This document shows, one piece after another, positions 36,555 through 44,666 of a DNA stretch of 64,000 bases. The first letter of the stretch is position 1, and every line of letters starts with the position of its first letter. This stretch comes from Thioclava arctica. GTDB taxonomy: Bacteria; Pseudomonadota; Alphaproteobacteria; Rhodobacterales; Rhodobacteraceae. The position numbers and the translations under genes were made by a program. The stretch spans positions 1-64,000 of the forward strand of contig NZ_JBFRYC010000013.1 in the NCBI RefSeq assembly GCF_040892615.1. Direction: 5' to 3'. Below the pieces are notes generated by a model. It ran no database searches and had not been told where the DNA came from. It worked only from the letters and a program-made list of their open reading frames with translations.

Positions 36555-37715
36555 ATGATTCTTTCCGAACTAATCAGCCTTGATGTGCTGCGCGTGATCT
36601 GGTGGCTCTTGCTGGGTGTGTTGTTGATCGGCTTCGCGCTGACCGATGGCTTTGACCTGGGTGTGGGCGCGTTGCTCCCATTCGTTGGGAAAACCGACAC
36701 TGAACGTCGTGTAGCGATCAATACGGTCGGCCCGGTCTGGGAGGGCAACCAAGTGTGGTTCATCCTCGGCGGCGGTGCGATCTTTGCCGCTTGGCCGCCG
36801 CTCTACGCGGTCAGCTTCTCGGGTTTCTATCTGGCGATGTTCGCGATTCTTGCCGCGCTCATCCTACGGCCCGTGGCGTTCAAATACCGCTCCAAGCGTG
36901 ACGGCCACGCTTGGCGCAACGGATGGGACTGGGCGCTGTTCGTCGGCGGAGCGGTGCCTGCACTGATCTTCGGCGTGGCAGTGGGCAACGTGCTGCAAGG
37001 CGTGCCCTTCCAGTTGAACGATATGTTGATGCCGCTCTATCCGGGCAACTTCTTCATCAAGTTCATCTCGCTGCTCAATCCGTTTGCCTTGCTCGCCGGT
37101 GTCGTCTCGATTTCGATGCTGATGATGCACGGCGCGGCATGGCTCACGCTGAAAACCGAAGGCCCTGTGCAGCTTCGCGCACGGGCAATCGGATCGGTGG
37201 CGGGGATGGTGGCCTTTGTCACCTATATCCTCGCAGGTGTCTGGCTTGCCTTTGGGATCAAGGGCTACACGATCACCTCTGTCGTGCCCGATAACGGCCC
37301 GTCCAACCCGCTATTCTCGACCGTTGAACACGGTGGCAGCTGGTTGTCGGCCTATTCGGATCGCCCGTGGATCGCGATTGCACCGATCCTTGGCCTGCTG
37401 GGCATCGCGCTGGCCACGATGGGGCTGCGTGCGGGTCGCGAAGGCTCGACACTGCTACTGTCGAAACTGGGTATCTTCGGGGTGATTTCATCGGTCGGTC
37501 TGACGATGTTCCCGTTCATTCTGCCCAGCTCGATTCAACCCGATGCATCGCTCACTGTCTGGGACGCGTCGTCCTCGCAGCAAACGCTGTTCGTCATGCT
37601 CGTCGTCACGGTCATCTTCATGCCGCTCATTCTCGCCTACACTGCCTGGGTTTATAAGGTTCTGTGGGGCAAGGTGACGGCCGAAGAGGTCGAAAGCGAC
37701 AGCCATTCCTACTGA
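36555..37715 (+). CDS. cydB: Cytochrome bd ubiquinol oxidase subunit II
   Basis: 386-residue membrane partner of CydA with about nine helices. Begins MILSELISLDVLRVIWWLLLGV and has the conserved ALTDGFDLGVGALLPF, NTVGPVWEGNQVWFILGGGAIFAAWP and FRPVAF-like (LRPVAFKYRSK) blocks. The start at 36555 follows the cydA stop by a few bases; a longer frame overlaps the cydA end and does not match the family. Followed closely by cydX. Confidence 0.97.
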   Translation: MILSELISLDVLRVIWWLLLGVLLIGFALTDGFDLGVGALLPFVGKTDTERRVAINTVGPVWEGNQVWFILGGGAIFAAWPPLYAVSFSGFYLAMFAILAALILRPVAFKYRSKRDGHAWRNGWDWALFVGGAVPALIFGVAVGNVLQGVPFQLNDMLMPLYPGNFFIKFISLLNPFALLAGVVSISMLMMHGAAWLTLKTEGPVQLRARAIGSVAGMVAFVTYILAGVWLAFGIKGYTITSVVPDNGPSNPLFSTVEHGGSWLSAYSDRPWIAIAPILGLLGIALATMGLRAGREGSTLLLSKLGIFGVISSVGLTMFPFILPSSIQPDASLTVWDASSSQQTLFVMLVVTVIFMPLILAYTAWVYKVLWGKVTAEEVESDSHSY

Positions 37716-37729
37716 GAGGAGACCAAGTT

Positions 37730-37849
37730 ATGTGGTATTTCGCATGGATCCTCGGGCTTCCACTGGCCGCGCTGATTGCGGTGGCCAATGCGATGTGGCT
37801 CGAGATGCAGAACGATCGCAAATTCGCGGGTGAATCCGAGACCGACTGA
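37730..37849 (+). CDS. cydX: Cytochrome bd small subunit CydX
   Basis: 39-residue single-helix protein, MWYFAWILGLPLAALIAVAN then a charged tail ending ESETD. The MWYFxWxLG opening is the CydX/YbgT signature. It stabilises the haems of cytochrome bd in E. coli. GAGGAG lies 8 bases ahead, 14 bases after the cydB stop codon; terminator follows. The reading frame can be traced further upstream but that part overlaps cydB and is not coding. Confidence 0.93.
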   Translation: MWYFAWILGLPLAALIAVANAMWLEMQNDRKFAGESETD

Positions 37850-37875
37850 TCTTGCCTCACGCGTGTGACTAAACG

Positions 37876-37903
37876 AAGGCCGCTCCCAACCGGGGCGGCC
37901 TTT
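37876..37903 (+). terminator. Intrinsic terminator of the cyd operon
   Basis: AAGGCCGCTCC and GGGGCGGCCTT pair with one T-G wobble over a short loop, followed by TTTG. Lies 26 bases after the cydX stop codon. Confidence 0.75.
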
Positions 37904-37971
37904 GCGATTCCCCCCTCAAGGCGACGTTACGGCAGGCCATCCGGCGCGATAGCGCAAACAGTCGTCAAGAC

Positions 37972-37998
37972 GTGACGTCCGACGCCCAAAAGTGACGT
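37972..37998 (+). promoter_or_regulatory. GTGACGT direct repeats upstream of etfB
   Basis: GTGACGT occurs at 37972-37978 and again at 37992-37998, 20 bases apart (two helical turns). An inverted copy (ACGTTAC) is at about 37924-37930. All lie 100-170 bases before etfB, in the gap after the cyd terminator. A perfect 7-base hairpin (38053-38073, GTCCGCC/GGCGGAC) also precedes the etfB start. The regulator is unknown. Confidence 0.3.
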
Positions 37999-38095
37999 TT
38001 TACCCCTGTCCCTTGGGCGCTTGCTCTTGTAACAAAATTACCGAACGAACCTGTCCGCCCGCAACAGGCGGACCCATGATTAGGGAGACACGCCG

Positions 38096-38854
38096 ATGAA
38101 GGTCCTGGTGCCGGTGAAGCGCGTGATCGACTATAACGTGAAAGCCCGTGTGAAAGCGGATGGCAGCGGTGTCGATCTAGCCAATGTCAAAATGTCGATG
38201 AACCCCTTTGACGAGATTGCCGTCGAAGAGGCGATCCGTCTGAAAGAAAAAGGGGCCGTCGAAGAGATCGTCGTGGTCTCGATCGGCGTCAAGCAGGCGC
38301 AGGAAACGCTGCGCACGGCGCTGGCGATGGGCGCGGATCGCGCGATCCTTGTCGTGGCTGCCGATGATGTGCACCAAGACATCGAACCGCTGGCCGTGGC
38401 GAAAATCCTCGCCAAGATCGTCGAGGAAGAGGCCCCCAAGATGGTCATCCTTGGCAAGCAAGCGATCGACAATGATATGAATGCGACCGGTCAGATGCTG
38501 GCCGCGCTGCTGGGCTGGGGTCAGGCGACCTTCGCCAGCGAAGTCGTGGTTGAGGGCGAGGCGGCGAAAGTCACCCGCGAAATCGACGGCGGCTTGCAGA
38601 CGATCGAGGTGAAACTGCCCGCGATCGTGACGACCGATTTGCGTCTGAACGAGCCGCGCTATGCCTCGCTGCCCAATATCATGAAGGCCAAGAAAAAGCC
38701 GCTCGAAGAAAAAACCGCCGCCGATTACGGCGTCGATGTCACCCCGCGCCTGTCGGTGGTGAAGGTCGCAGAGCCTGCGGGCCGGTCGGCTGGCATCAAG
38801 GTGGGCTCGGTCGATGAGCTGGTGGCGAAATTGAAAGAAGCGGGGGTCGTGTGA
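38096..38854 (+). CDS. etfB: Electron transfer flavoprotein beta subunit
   Basis: 252-residue ETF-beta, which holds AMP and, with ETF-alpha, takes electrons from acyl-CoA and dimethylglycine-type dehydrogenases to ETF-ubiquinone oxidoreductase. Starts MKVLVPVKRVIDYNVKARV, with MNPFDEIAVEEAIRLKEKG and LGKQAIDNDMNATGQMLAALLGW. The recognition-loop region LNEPRYASLPNIMKAKKKPLE is intact. GGGAGA upstream sets the start at 38096. Overlaps etfA by one base. Confidence 0.97.
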   Translation: MKVLVPVKRVIDYNVKARVKADGSGVDLANVKMSMNPFDEIAVEEAIRLKEKGAVEEIVVVSIGVKQAQETLRTALAMGADRAILVVAADDVHQDIEPLAVAKILAKIVEEEAPKMVILGKQAIDNDMNATGQMLAALLGWGQATFASEVVVEGEAAKVTREIDGGLQTIEVKLPAIVTTDLRLNEPRYASLPNIMKAKKKPLEEKTAADYGVDVTPRLSVVKVAEPAGRSAGIKVGSVDELVAKLKEAGVV

Positions 38855-39780
38855 TGGCTGTTCTTCTGATTGCGGAAACCCATGGGGCCGATCTGGCCAC
38901 TGACGCGACCGCCAAGGCGGTGACCGCCGCCAAGGCGATGGGCGACGTGACCGTTCTGGTCGCAGGCTCGGGCATCTCTGGTGCGGCTGATGCGGCGGCG
39001 AAACTGGACGGCGTGGCAAAGGTTCTCAAGGCCGATGAAGCGGCTTACGCGCATGGTCTGGCAGAACCGCTGGCCGATCTGATCGTTTCGCTCGCGGGCG
39101 ATTTCAGCCATATCGTGGCGCCGGCCACGGCGAGCGCCAAGAACGTGATGCCGCGCGTCGCGGCTTTGCTGGACGTGATGGTGATCTCGGATATTTCTGC
39201 CGTGGTCGATGCCGATACGTTCGAGCGCCCGATCTATGCTGGCAACGCGATGCAGACGGTGAAATCGTCTGACAAAATCAAGGTCGTAACGGTGCGCACC
39301 TCGACCTTTGATGCGGCAGGCGATGGTGGCGCGGCCTCGGTCGCGGATGCGGCGGGTGCAGGTGACAAAGGTCTGTCGTCCTGGGTCGAGGATAAGGTTG
39401 CCGAGAGCGATCGTCCGGAACTCACCTCGGCCAAGATCGTCGTGTCGGGTGGTCGTGGCGTTGGCTCGGAAGAGGATTTCCGGATCATCGAAGCGCTGGC
39501 TGACAAGCTGGGAGCAGCCGTTGGCGCCTCGCGCGCAGCTGTCGATTCGGGCTTTGCGCCCAACGACTGGCAGGTCGGTCAGACCGGCAAGGTCGTGGCA
39601 CCCGATCTTTATGTTGCAGTCGGCATTTCGGGCGCGATCCAGCACCTTGCCGGCATGAAAGACAGCAAGATCATCGTCGCAATCAACAAAGACGAAGAAG
39701 CGCCGATCTTTCAGGTCGCCGATTTCGGATTGGTTGCCGATCTGTTTGACGCGGTGCCGGAATTGACCAGCAAGCTTTGA
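38854..39780 (+). CDS. etfA: Electron transfer flavoprotein alpha subunit
   Basis: 308-residue ETF-alpha. The N-terminal domain has MAVLLIAETHGADL. The C-terminal FAD-binding domain has VSGGRGVGSEEDFRIIEALA, FAPNDWQVGQTGKVVAPDLY, GISGAIQHLAGMKDSKIIVA and INKDEEAPIFQVADFGLV, the standard FAD signature. The ATG at 38854 shares a base with the etfB stop; a GTG three bases before is possible. Ends with a strong terminator. Confidence 0.97.
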   Translation: MAVLLIAETHGADLATDATAKAVTAAKAMGDVTVLVAGSGISGAADAAAKLDGVAKVLKADEAAYAHGLAEPLADLIVSLAGDFSHIVAPATASAKNVMPRVAALLDVMVISDISAVVDADTFERPIYAGNAMQTVKSSDKIKVVTVRTSTFDAAGDGGAASVADAAGAGDKGLSSWVEDKVAESDRPELTSAKIVVSGGRGVGSEEDFRIIEALADKLGAAVGASRAAVDSGFAPNDWQVGQTGKVVAPDLYVAVGISGAIQHLAGMKDSKIIVAINKDEEAPIFQVADFGLVADLFDAVPELTSKL

Positions 39781-39819
39781 GGGCGCAGAGGCGCGGCCTC
39801 GGCGAACGCATATTTTCAA

Positions 39820-39852
39820 AAGGGGCTGGGATTTTCCCGGCCCCTTGTTTTT
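39820..39852 (+). terminator. Intrinsic terminator of etfBA
   Basis: AAGGGGCTGGG and CCCGGCCCCTT form an 11-base stem with one T-G wobble, loop ATTTT, followed by GTTTTT. It lies 40 bases after the etfA stop codon, next to the convergent DUF6473-type gene. Confidence 0.88.
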
Positions 39853-39860
39853 GCCCGGCG

Positions 39861-40682
39861 TTACAGCAAGCGGCGCACCACCGGGGCCAACGCCTCGGCA
39901 ATCTCGGAATGCACCATCGGGCCGGGCAACATTTGCGCTGCGGGCTCTTCCATCGCAGCGAAATGCATCCCCGACGTTCCCGCACTGCGCGCCATAATCG
40001 AGGGTTCGACCCGCACCACCTCATCCGCGAAAGGACGCAGTTCATCGACCATGGCGGCCGTCACCAGCAATGGCTCTGCCCCCAGCGGGTCTTGGTGGCC
40101 GCGGGGGCGATATTCGCCCAGCCAAAGCAAGACCTTATGCCCCTCGATGCAATCCAAAAGAGCACGCATGCGTAGCCCCCAAGCAATGCGCAACTCGTCT
40201 ATCAACGCCTCAAACTTGTCAGGCTCGCGTGTCTTGAGCGCCGTCAGCATGTGGCGCGTAAAATTGAACTCGGTGAAATCGACTCCGCGAAAGATCGATC
40301 GCATCAGGCTTGAAGCGCGCAAAAACCGATCATTGCGGCGCGGATGAACCGCATAAAAGCGGTTCGACATATTCTGCGCGCCCATCAGTTGCACCACGTT
40401 CAAACGTGCCGCACGCGAGGCTTCCACGATCTGGGGTTCATTGACGAACACATCCGCACCCGCATTCATATAGCCGAAATTCACAACCGGCAGACCAAGC
40501 CGTTCTTCCAAAAGCGTGGGCCATGGATTGGTCACGAATTTCCCGTAGGTTTCCGTGCCGCCAAGTGCGGCAACATATTCCCCCGTAAGCGAGCGGCACG
40601 GGCCGCGAAACAACAGTTTGGACTTCCCGTAGCGGCACGGAAAGTAGTCAAGGGCGCCATCGCCCGCATATTCGAAAGCCAT
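39861..40682 (-). CDS. DUF6473-type protein of unknown function
   Basis: 273-residue soluble protein. Starts MAFEYAGDGALDYFPCRYG, then FRGPCRSL and VAALGGTETYGKFV, then NFGYMNAGADVFVNEP and VVQLMGAQNMSNRFYAVHPRRNDRF. The LGGTETYGKFV and Asn-rich blocks are typical of a family I recall as DUF6473, common in Rhodobacteraceae. The layout resembles SGNH-hydrolase or sulfotransferase-like folds but no catalytic triad can be assigned. No signal peptide. It is a single gene, convergent with etfA and divergent from the 3-hydroxyacyl-CoA dehydrogenase gene. Confidence 0.7.
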   Translation of the reverse strand: MAFEYAGDGALDYFPCRYGKSKLLFRGPCRSLTGEYVAALGGTETYGKFVTNPWPTLLEERLGLPVVNFGYMNAGADVFVNEPQIVEASRAARLNVVQLMGAQNMSNRFYAVHPRRNDRFLRASSLMRSIFRGVDFTEFNFTRHMLTALKTREPDKFEALIDELRIAWGLRMRALLDCIEGHKVLLWLGEYRPRGHQDPLGAEPLLVTAAMVDELRPFADEVVRVEPSIMARSAGTSGMHFAAMEEPAAQMLPGPMVHSEIAEALAPVVRRLL

Positions 40683-40837
40683 TTATCCCACCTTACATCT
40701 ATTCGACTCACCCAAAGCCAACTTGCCTTGAAACACTTCACAAACGGTTATTGAGAAAATGCGCGCTATCTCGTTGCGCCCCTTGCACGGGGGCGCTGGC
40801 CGCGTATGGTCAAGGCGGTTTCTTGAAAGGGCAGAAC

Positions 40838-41713
40838 ATGACGATTGAAACGGTCGGCATCGTAGGGGCGGGACAGATGGGCAACGGGATTGCGCATGTC
40901 TTCGCACTGGCAGGCTATGAGGTGCTGCTCAACGATATCAATGCGGATGCTTTGGAAAAGGCGCTGGCGGTGATTGGCAAGAACCTTGATCGTCAGGTGT
41001 CACGCGAAAAGATCAGCCAAGCCGACCGTGATGCGGCGATGGCGCGGATCAAGACGACAACAAAGCTGATTGAACTTGGCCCGACCGATCTGGTGATCGA
41101 GGCCGCGACCGAACGCGAGACCGTGAAGCAGGCGATTTTCGAAGATCTGCTGCCCCATCTCAAGCCCACGACGATTCTGACGTCGAACACCTCGTCGATC
41201 TCGATTACGCGGCTAGCATCGCGCACCGATCGGCCAGAGAAATTCATGGGGTTCCACTTTATGAACCCGGTTCCCGTGATGCAGCTTGTTGAGCTGATCC
41301 GAGGCATCGCGACCGATAAAGAAACCTATGAGACCTTGTTGGCTGTCGTTGACAAACTGGGCAAAACGGCCGCCTCGGCCGAAGATTTCCCCGCCTTCAT
41401 CGTCAACCGCATCTTGATGCCGATGATCAATGAGGCGGTCTATGTGCTGTATGAAGGGGTGGGCAATGTCCGCTCGATTGATGAATCGCTGAAGTTGGGC
41501 GCGAACCATCCGATGGGGCCGCTGGAACTGGCCGATTTCATCGGGCTCGACACCTGTCTGGCGATCATGAACGTGCTTCATGACGGGTTGGCCGATACGA
41601 AATACCGTCCTTGCCCGCTGCTGACAAAATATGTCGAGGCTGGCTGGCTTGGGCGCAAAACCGGGCGCGGATTTTACGACTATCGCGGCGAGGTGCCGGT
41701 GCCCACGCGCTAA
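40838..41713 (+). CDS. 3-hydroxybutyryl-CoA (3-hydroxyacyl-CoA) dehydrogenase
   Basis: 291-residue NAD-dependent enzyme. The N-terminal Rossmann fold has VGIVGAGQMGNGIAHVFALAGY at about residues 6-27. The catalytic block is TSNTSSISITRLASRTDRPEKFMGFHFMNPVPVMQLVELI (Ser, His and Asn of the family). The C-terminal helical domain has FPAFIVNRILMPMINEA and HPMGPLELADFIGLDT. Length fits single-function Hbd/PaaH. It interconverts acetoacetyl-CoA and 3-hydroxybutyryl-CoA, the entry to the ethylmalonyl-CoA pathway and to polyhydroxybutyrate or fatty-acid metabolism. The longer frame adds 29 unrelated residues. Confidence 0.94.
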   Translation: MTIETVGIVGAGQMGNGIAHVFALAGYEVLLNDINADALEKALAVIGKNLDRQVSREKISQADRDAAMARIKTTTKLIELGPTDLVIEAATERETVKQAIFEDLLPHLKPTTILTSNTSSISITRLASRTDRPEKFMGFHFMNPVPVMQLVELIRGIATDKETYETLLAVVDKLGKTAASAEDFPAFIVNRILMPMINEAVYVLYEGVGNVRSIDESLKLGANHPMGPLELADFIGLDTCLAIMNVLHDGLADTKYRPCPLLTKYVEAGWLGRKTGRGFYDYRGEVPVPTR

Positions 41714-41755
41714 ACGACGGGCAGTCTGCGCTGTCGCTTGCAACGGCGCCTTGGC

Positions 41756-42610
41756 CTAGAGCCGCAGCGTCTCTTCTCGCAGATCGGCAAGGAATTTGCG
41801 TGGGTTTCCCAGCGCTTCCCCGATCTCTTCGGCGGTTTTCGCCGGGCCAATCACAGGATGCTGCGGTTTGTAGAGCGCGCGCTTGATTTCATAGAGCAGC
41901 AACCCTTGGCGCACCGTCGCGCTCAGCTTGTTGGCGATCTGATAGGCGCGCGAGTTCTTGCCCGGGAAATGGATCGGCACGACCGAGGCCCCCGAGCGCG
42001 CCAGCATTTTGGCAGTGAAGGGGTTCCATTCCTGCTCAATCACCGGGCCGAAAAGCGTTTCGGAATGGGCAACCTGACCGGCGGGGAACAGCACGACGAC
42101 ACCGCCACGTTTGAGCTGCGCCATGCAGGCCGCGCGCATCTTGAGACTGTCCTCGCGGGCGTTTTGCTCATGCGGGAAGGGCACTGGCAGCATGTATTGC
42201 TCAATTTCCGGAATGCCGGTCAAAAGCGAGCGCGTCAGGATCAGATAATCATCGCGCACCTGCCCGATCAAATAGGCAAGCACCATGCCATCCACCAAGC
42301 CGTGGGGGTGATTGGCAACCACAACCAGCGGCCCCTCTTTCGGGATATTGGCGATCTGTTCGGGCGGCGTCGTCACCTTGATCCCCATGATATCAAGCGC
42401 TTGTGGCCAAAAATCATGCCCGGTTGGGGCGCCGCGTTTTTCAAATTTCCGGATCAGATACAGCAAATACGCCTTGGCGGTCATCCATTCGAGAAACCGT
42501 ATAGTTCCCACCTTGAACGGATTTGTAAACGTCCCGGCATAAGACAGCCGGCGCTTATCATAGACTTTGGTTTGCGCTTGATCTGCGGTGAATTTGACCT
42601 GCTCATCCAC
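41756..42610 (-). CDS. Lysophospholipid (1-acylglycerol-3-phosphate) acyltransferase-like protein
   Basis: 284-residue PlsC-family acyltransferase. Acyl-acceptor motif NHPHGLVDGM (NHxxxxD) near residue 100, VVLFPAGQVAHS (motif III, FPxG) near 175, and VVPIHFPGKNSRAY near 213. The reading starts at a GTG (42610) with GAGAGG upstream; no in-frame ATG is nearby. The family includes enzymes for phosphatidic acid and ornithine lipids; the local context does not settle which. It follows the HPr gene by 27 bases on the same strand, so it may be read from the PTS unit. Confidence 0.82.
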   Translation of the reverse strand: MDEQVKFTADQAQTKVYDKRRLSYAGTFTNPFKVGTIRFLEWMTAKAYLLYLIRKFEKRGAPTGHDFWPQALDIMGIKVTTPPEQIANIPKEGPLVVVANHPHGLVDGMVLAYLIGQVRDDYLILTRSLLTGIPEIEQYMLPVPFPHEQNAREDSLKMRAACMAQLKRGGVVVLFPAGQVAHSETLFGPVIEQEWNPFTAKMLARSGASVVPIHFPGKNSRAYQIANKLSATVRQGLLLYEIKRALYKPQHPVIGPAKTAEEIGEALGNPRKFLADLREETLRL

Positions 42611-42637
42611 GATATGGACCTCTCGGTTCCGAGCGGG

Positions 42638-42910
42638 TTACATGCCTTCGCCGAACTTGTCCTCAACCAGCGCCTGCAGCGCATTGGCGAGTTTTTCGGC
42701 GTCGGCCCCGCGTGTCGTGACCTCAATACTGGTTCCGCGAGAGGCTGCCAACATCAAAAGTCCCATGATCGAGTCGCCCGAAACGCTTTGGCCATCCTTC
42801 ATCACCAGTGCTGAGGCGTCATGGGCCTCAACAACTTCAACAAATCGCGCCGAGGCACGGGCATGCAAGCCCTTTTCATTCACAATTTCTAGGCGACGGG
42901 TCACGGACAT
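42638..42910 (-). CDS. ptsH: HPr phosphocarrier protein of the nitrogen-type PTS
   Basis: 90-residue HPr. GLHARAS at 14-20 with phosphoacceptor His16, and the regulatory site DSIMGLLMLAASRG with Ser47, the target of HPr kinase. It overlaps the end of the EIIA gene by 10 bases. HprK lies three genes upstream in the same unit, so both phosphorylation sites are probably used. With no sugar permease nearby, it probably serves a regulatory PTS. Confidence 0.93.
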   Translation of the reverse strand: MSVTRRLEIVNEKGLHARASARFVEVVEAHDASALVMKDGQSVSGDSIMGLLMLAASRGTSIEVTTRGADAEKLANALQALVEDKFGEGM

Positions 42911-43308
42911 TTGGCCCGCGCCTCTCGCAAATTGTAACTATTGATATATTTGCGGCCCGCATCCAGCGCGGCTTCAACTGCGGCATGTACGTTTAAACTG
43001 CGCGATTTCGCCAATTTGATCAGAAGGGGCAGATTGGCACCGTAGATGATTTCACGGCCATTCTGTTCGCACGCCAGCAGCGACAAGTTTGACGGTGATC
43101 CCCCAAACATATCGGTCACCACGACAACCCCCTCGCCCAAGTCAACGGCATCGGCGGCATCGCGAATTTCTGCCTGTTTTCGGGCGCGATCATGATCGTC
43201 CTCAATGGTGATCGCGCGGATGCCATTTTGCGGCCCCACGACATGTTCAACCGCCGCGAGATACTCCCGCGCAAGCCCCCCATGTGCCACGATCACGATC
43301 CCGATCAC
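42901..43308 (-). CDS. PTS mannose-type EIIA component (regulatory)
   Basis: 135-residue EIIA-Man-fold protein (PF03610-like). MIGIVIVAHGGLAREYLAAV has the phosphoacceptor His9. The VVVVTDMFGGSPSNLSL motif is typical of the family. No IIB, IIC or IID domain is present, so it is a stand-alone regulatory EIIA as found beside rapZ and hprK in alphaproteobacteria. It overlaps both neighbours (rapZ upstream by four bases, HPr downstream). Confidence 0.92.
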   Translation of the reverse strand: MIGIVIVAHGGLAREYLAAVEHVVGPQNGIRAITIEDDHDRARKQAEIRDAADAVDLGEGVVVVTDMFGGSPSNLSLLACEQNGREIIYGANLPLLIKLAKSRSLNVHAAVEAALDAGRKYINSYNLREARAKCP

Positions 43309-44225
43309 GCACGCTCTCCTGTCTTCGATCCTGCCCCGTCGGGCGCTTTACGTTCCAATTCTCTGTGACGCTTAGACACTTGCCAACCAGCTTCCGCAAG
43401 CGCTTTGGCAACGCTTTGCGTCATTGCAACCGAGCGATGTTGCCCGCCTGTGCACCCAAATCCGATAGACAGATGTGCCTTGCCTTCGGCGACAAAGGCC
43501 GGAAGGAGAAACAAAAGCAAATCCATCACCTTAGAGTGAAATTCTTGGTAGCGCGGATCACTGGCGACATAGGCGGCGACCGCAGGATCGCGCCCATCAA
43601 GGGGGCGCAGCGCGGGCTCCCAATGCGGATTGACGAGAAATCGGCAATCAAACAACAAATCCAGCCCGCGCGGTACACCACGTTTATAGCTGAAAGAATG
43701 CACCGAAACGGCCAGTTTCTCGATCTTGCCAGTATCAAAGAAACGCCCCAACTCGGCGCGCAGATCGTGTGGGCTCATCTCTGAGCTGTCGATCAGCACG
43801 TCGGCGCGCACCTTGATCGGCGCGAGAATGTCGATTTCTTGCGCAATCCCCGATCCAGGCGGCTCATCGGGGGACAGCGGATGGCGACGGCGGGTCTCGG
43901 AATAGCGCCGCTCCAAAACGTCCGGGCGCGCATCAAGATATAACAGCTCGAGCGTCAAATTGGGGTCGCGCGTCAATGTGTCGATCAACTCGATCAGCGC
44001 CGAGGCCGAAAAATCCCGCCCGCGCACATCAACACCCAAGGCAACCGGGTGGCCAATGTGACCCGAAAAAAGCCTTGGGATCAGGCTGAGCGGCAGGTTG
44101 ACGATTGGCTCATAGCCCAAATCCTCAAGCGCGCCGATCGCCGTGGTGCGCCCAGCCCCAGACGGGCCAGTTACCAGTACGACGCGCTGGCCAGCCTGCT
44201 GTGTCGCCGGGTCTGATCGGGTCAT
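43305..44225 (-). CDS. rapZ: RNase adapter/nucleotide-binding protein RapZ (YvcJ type)
   Basis: About 307 residues. An N-terminal P-loop domain has VLVTGPSGAGRTTAIGALEDLGY (Walker A GPSGAGRT), and a C-terminal domain has SIGFGCTGGQHRSVAMTQSVA, the RapZ signature. RapZ binds GlcN6P and steers GlmZ decay in E. coli; in alphaproteobacteria the role is less clear but the gene is regularly next to hprK and the EIIA gene. The start used here is the ATG at 44225, in ATGA overlap with hprK. ATGs at 44231 and 44249 are in frame; the one at 44231 has the best ribosome-site spacing. Confidence 0.92.
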   Translation of the reverse strand: MTRSDPATQQAGQRVVLVTGPSGAGRTTAIGALEDLGYEPIVNLPLSLIPRLFSGHIGHPVALGVDVRGRDFSASALIELIDTLTRDPNLTLELLYLDARPDVLERRYSETRRRHPLSPDEPPGSGIAQEIDILAPIKVRADVLIDSSEMSPHDLRAELGRFFDTGKIEKLAVSVHSFSYKRGVPRGLDLLFDCRFLVNPHWEPALRPLDGRDPAVAAYVASDPRYQEFHSKVMDLLLFLLPAFVAEGKAHLSIGFGCTGGQHRSVAMTQSVAKALAEAGWQVSKRHRELERKAPDGAGSKTGERA

Positions 44226-44665
44226 GCCCATCGGCCGCCTTTCAGCCATTGCAAGATTGCTACGTCAAAATGGCCATGTTGCACGCGCAGCACAAGAGGC
44301 AGTTCGACCCCAAGCACCCTGTCTTTTCGATGGTTTGGAAGGCGTTCGGTCTCAATCTCATCCAGATTGACGCATAAAATGATGCGGGCCTGTTCCAATG
44401 CCTCGGCACGCAACAGACCCACCGCGCGCGCCTCAATCCGGCCTGCGATCTGAGGCGGTGCGCTGGCGATCAAATGCCCGTCTTCAACGCTCAGATCGAC
44501 GCGATCATCTGCGACAAGATGCGCTCCAAACGCCATGAGGCGGAGAGCGAGGAGGGATTTACCTGATCCAGAGGGGCCCGTGATCAGAACGCCGCGTTCT
44601 GCATCCAGGGCGACAACGCTGGCATGGATGTTGGTACGCGCGATCGACGTGGCACCCTCCACCAC
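44222..44665 (-). CDS. hprK: HPr kinase/phosphorylase, short alphaproteobacterial form
   Basis: 147 residues, about half the Bacillus protein: only the C-terminal kinase domain is present, as usual for alphaproteobacteria. Walker A GVLITGPSGSGKSLLAL near residues 24-40, then LVADDRVDLS, PPQIAGRIEARAVGLL (HprK signature), and RVLGVELPLV. Starts at a GTG (44665) one base after the chvG stop codon, so it is probably translationally coupled to chvG. It phosphorylates HPr on a serine (Ser47 of the HPr in this unit). Confidence 0.9.
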   Translation of the reverse strand: MVEGATSIARTNIHASVVALDAERGVLITGPSGSGKSLLALRLMAFGAHLVADDRVDLSVEDGHLIASAPPQIAGRIEARAVGLLRAEALEQARIILCVNLDEIETERLPNHRKDRVLGVELPLVLRVQHGHFDVAILQWLKGGRWA

Positions 44666-44666
44666 A

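Noticed and set aside
42611..42637. Intrinsic terminator between the HPr and acyltransferase genes
   Set aside because: The 27-base gap has no stem and T run, so readthrough is more likely.
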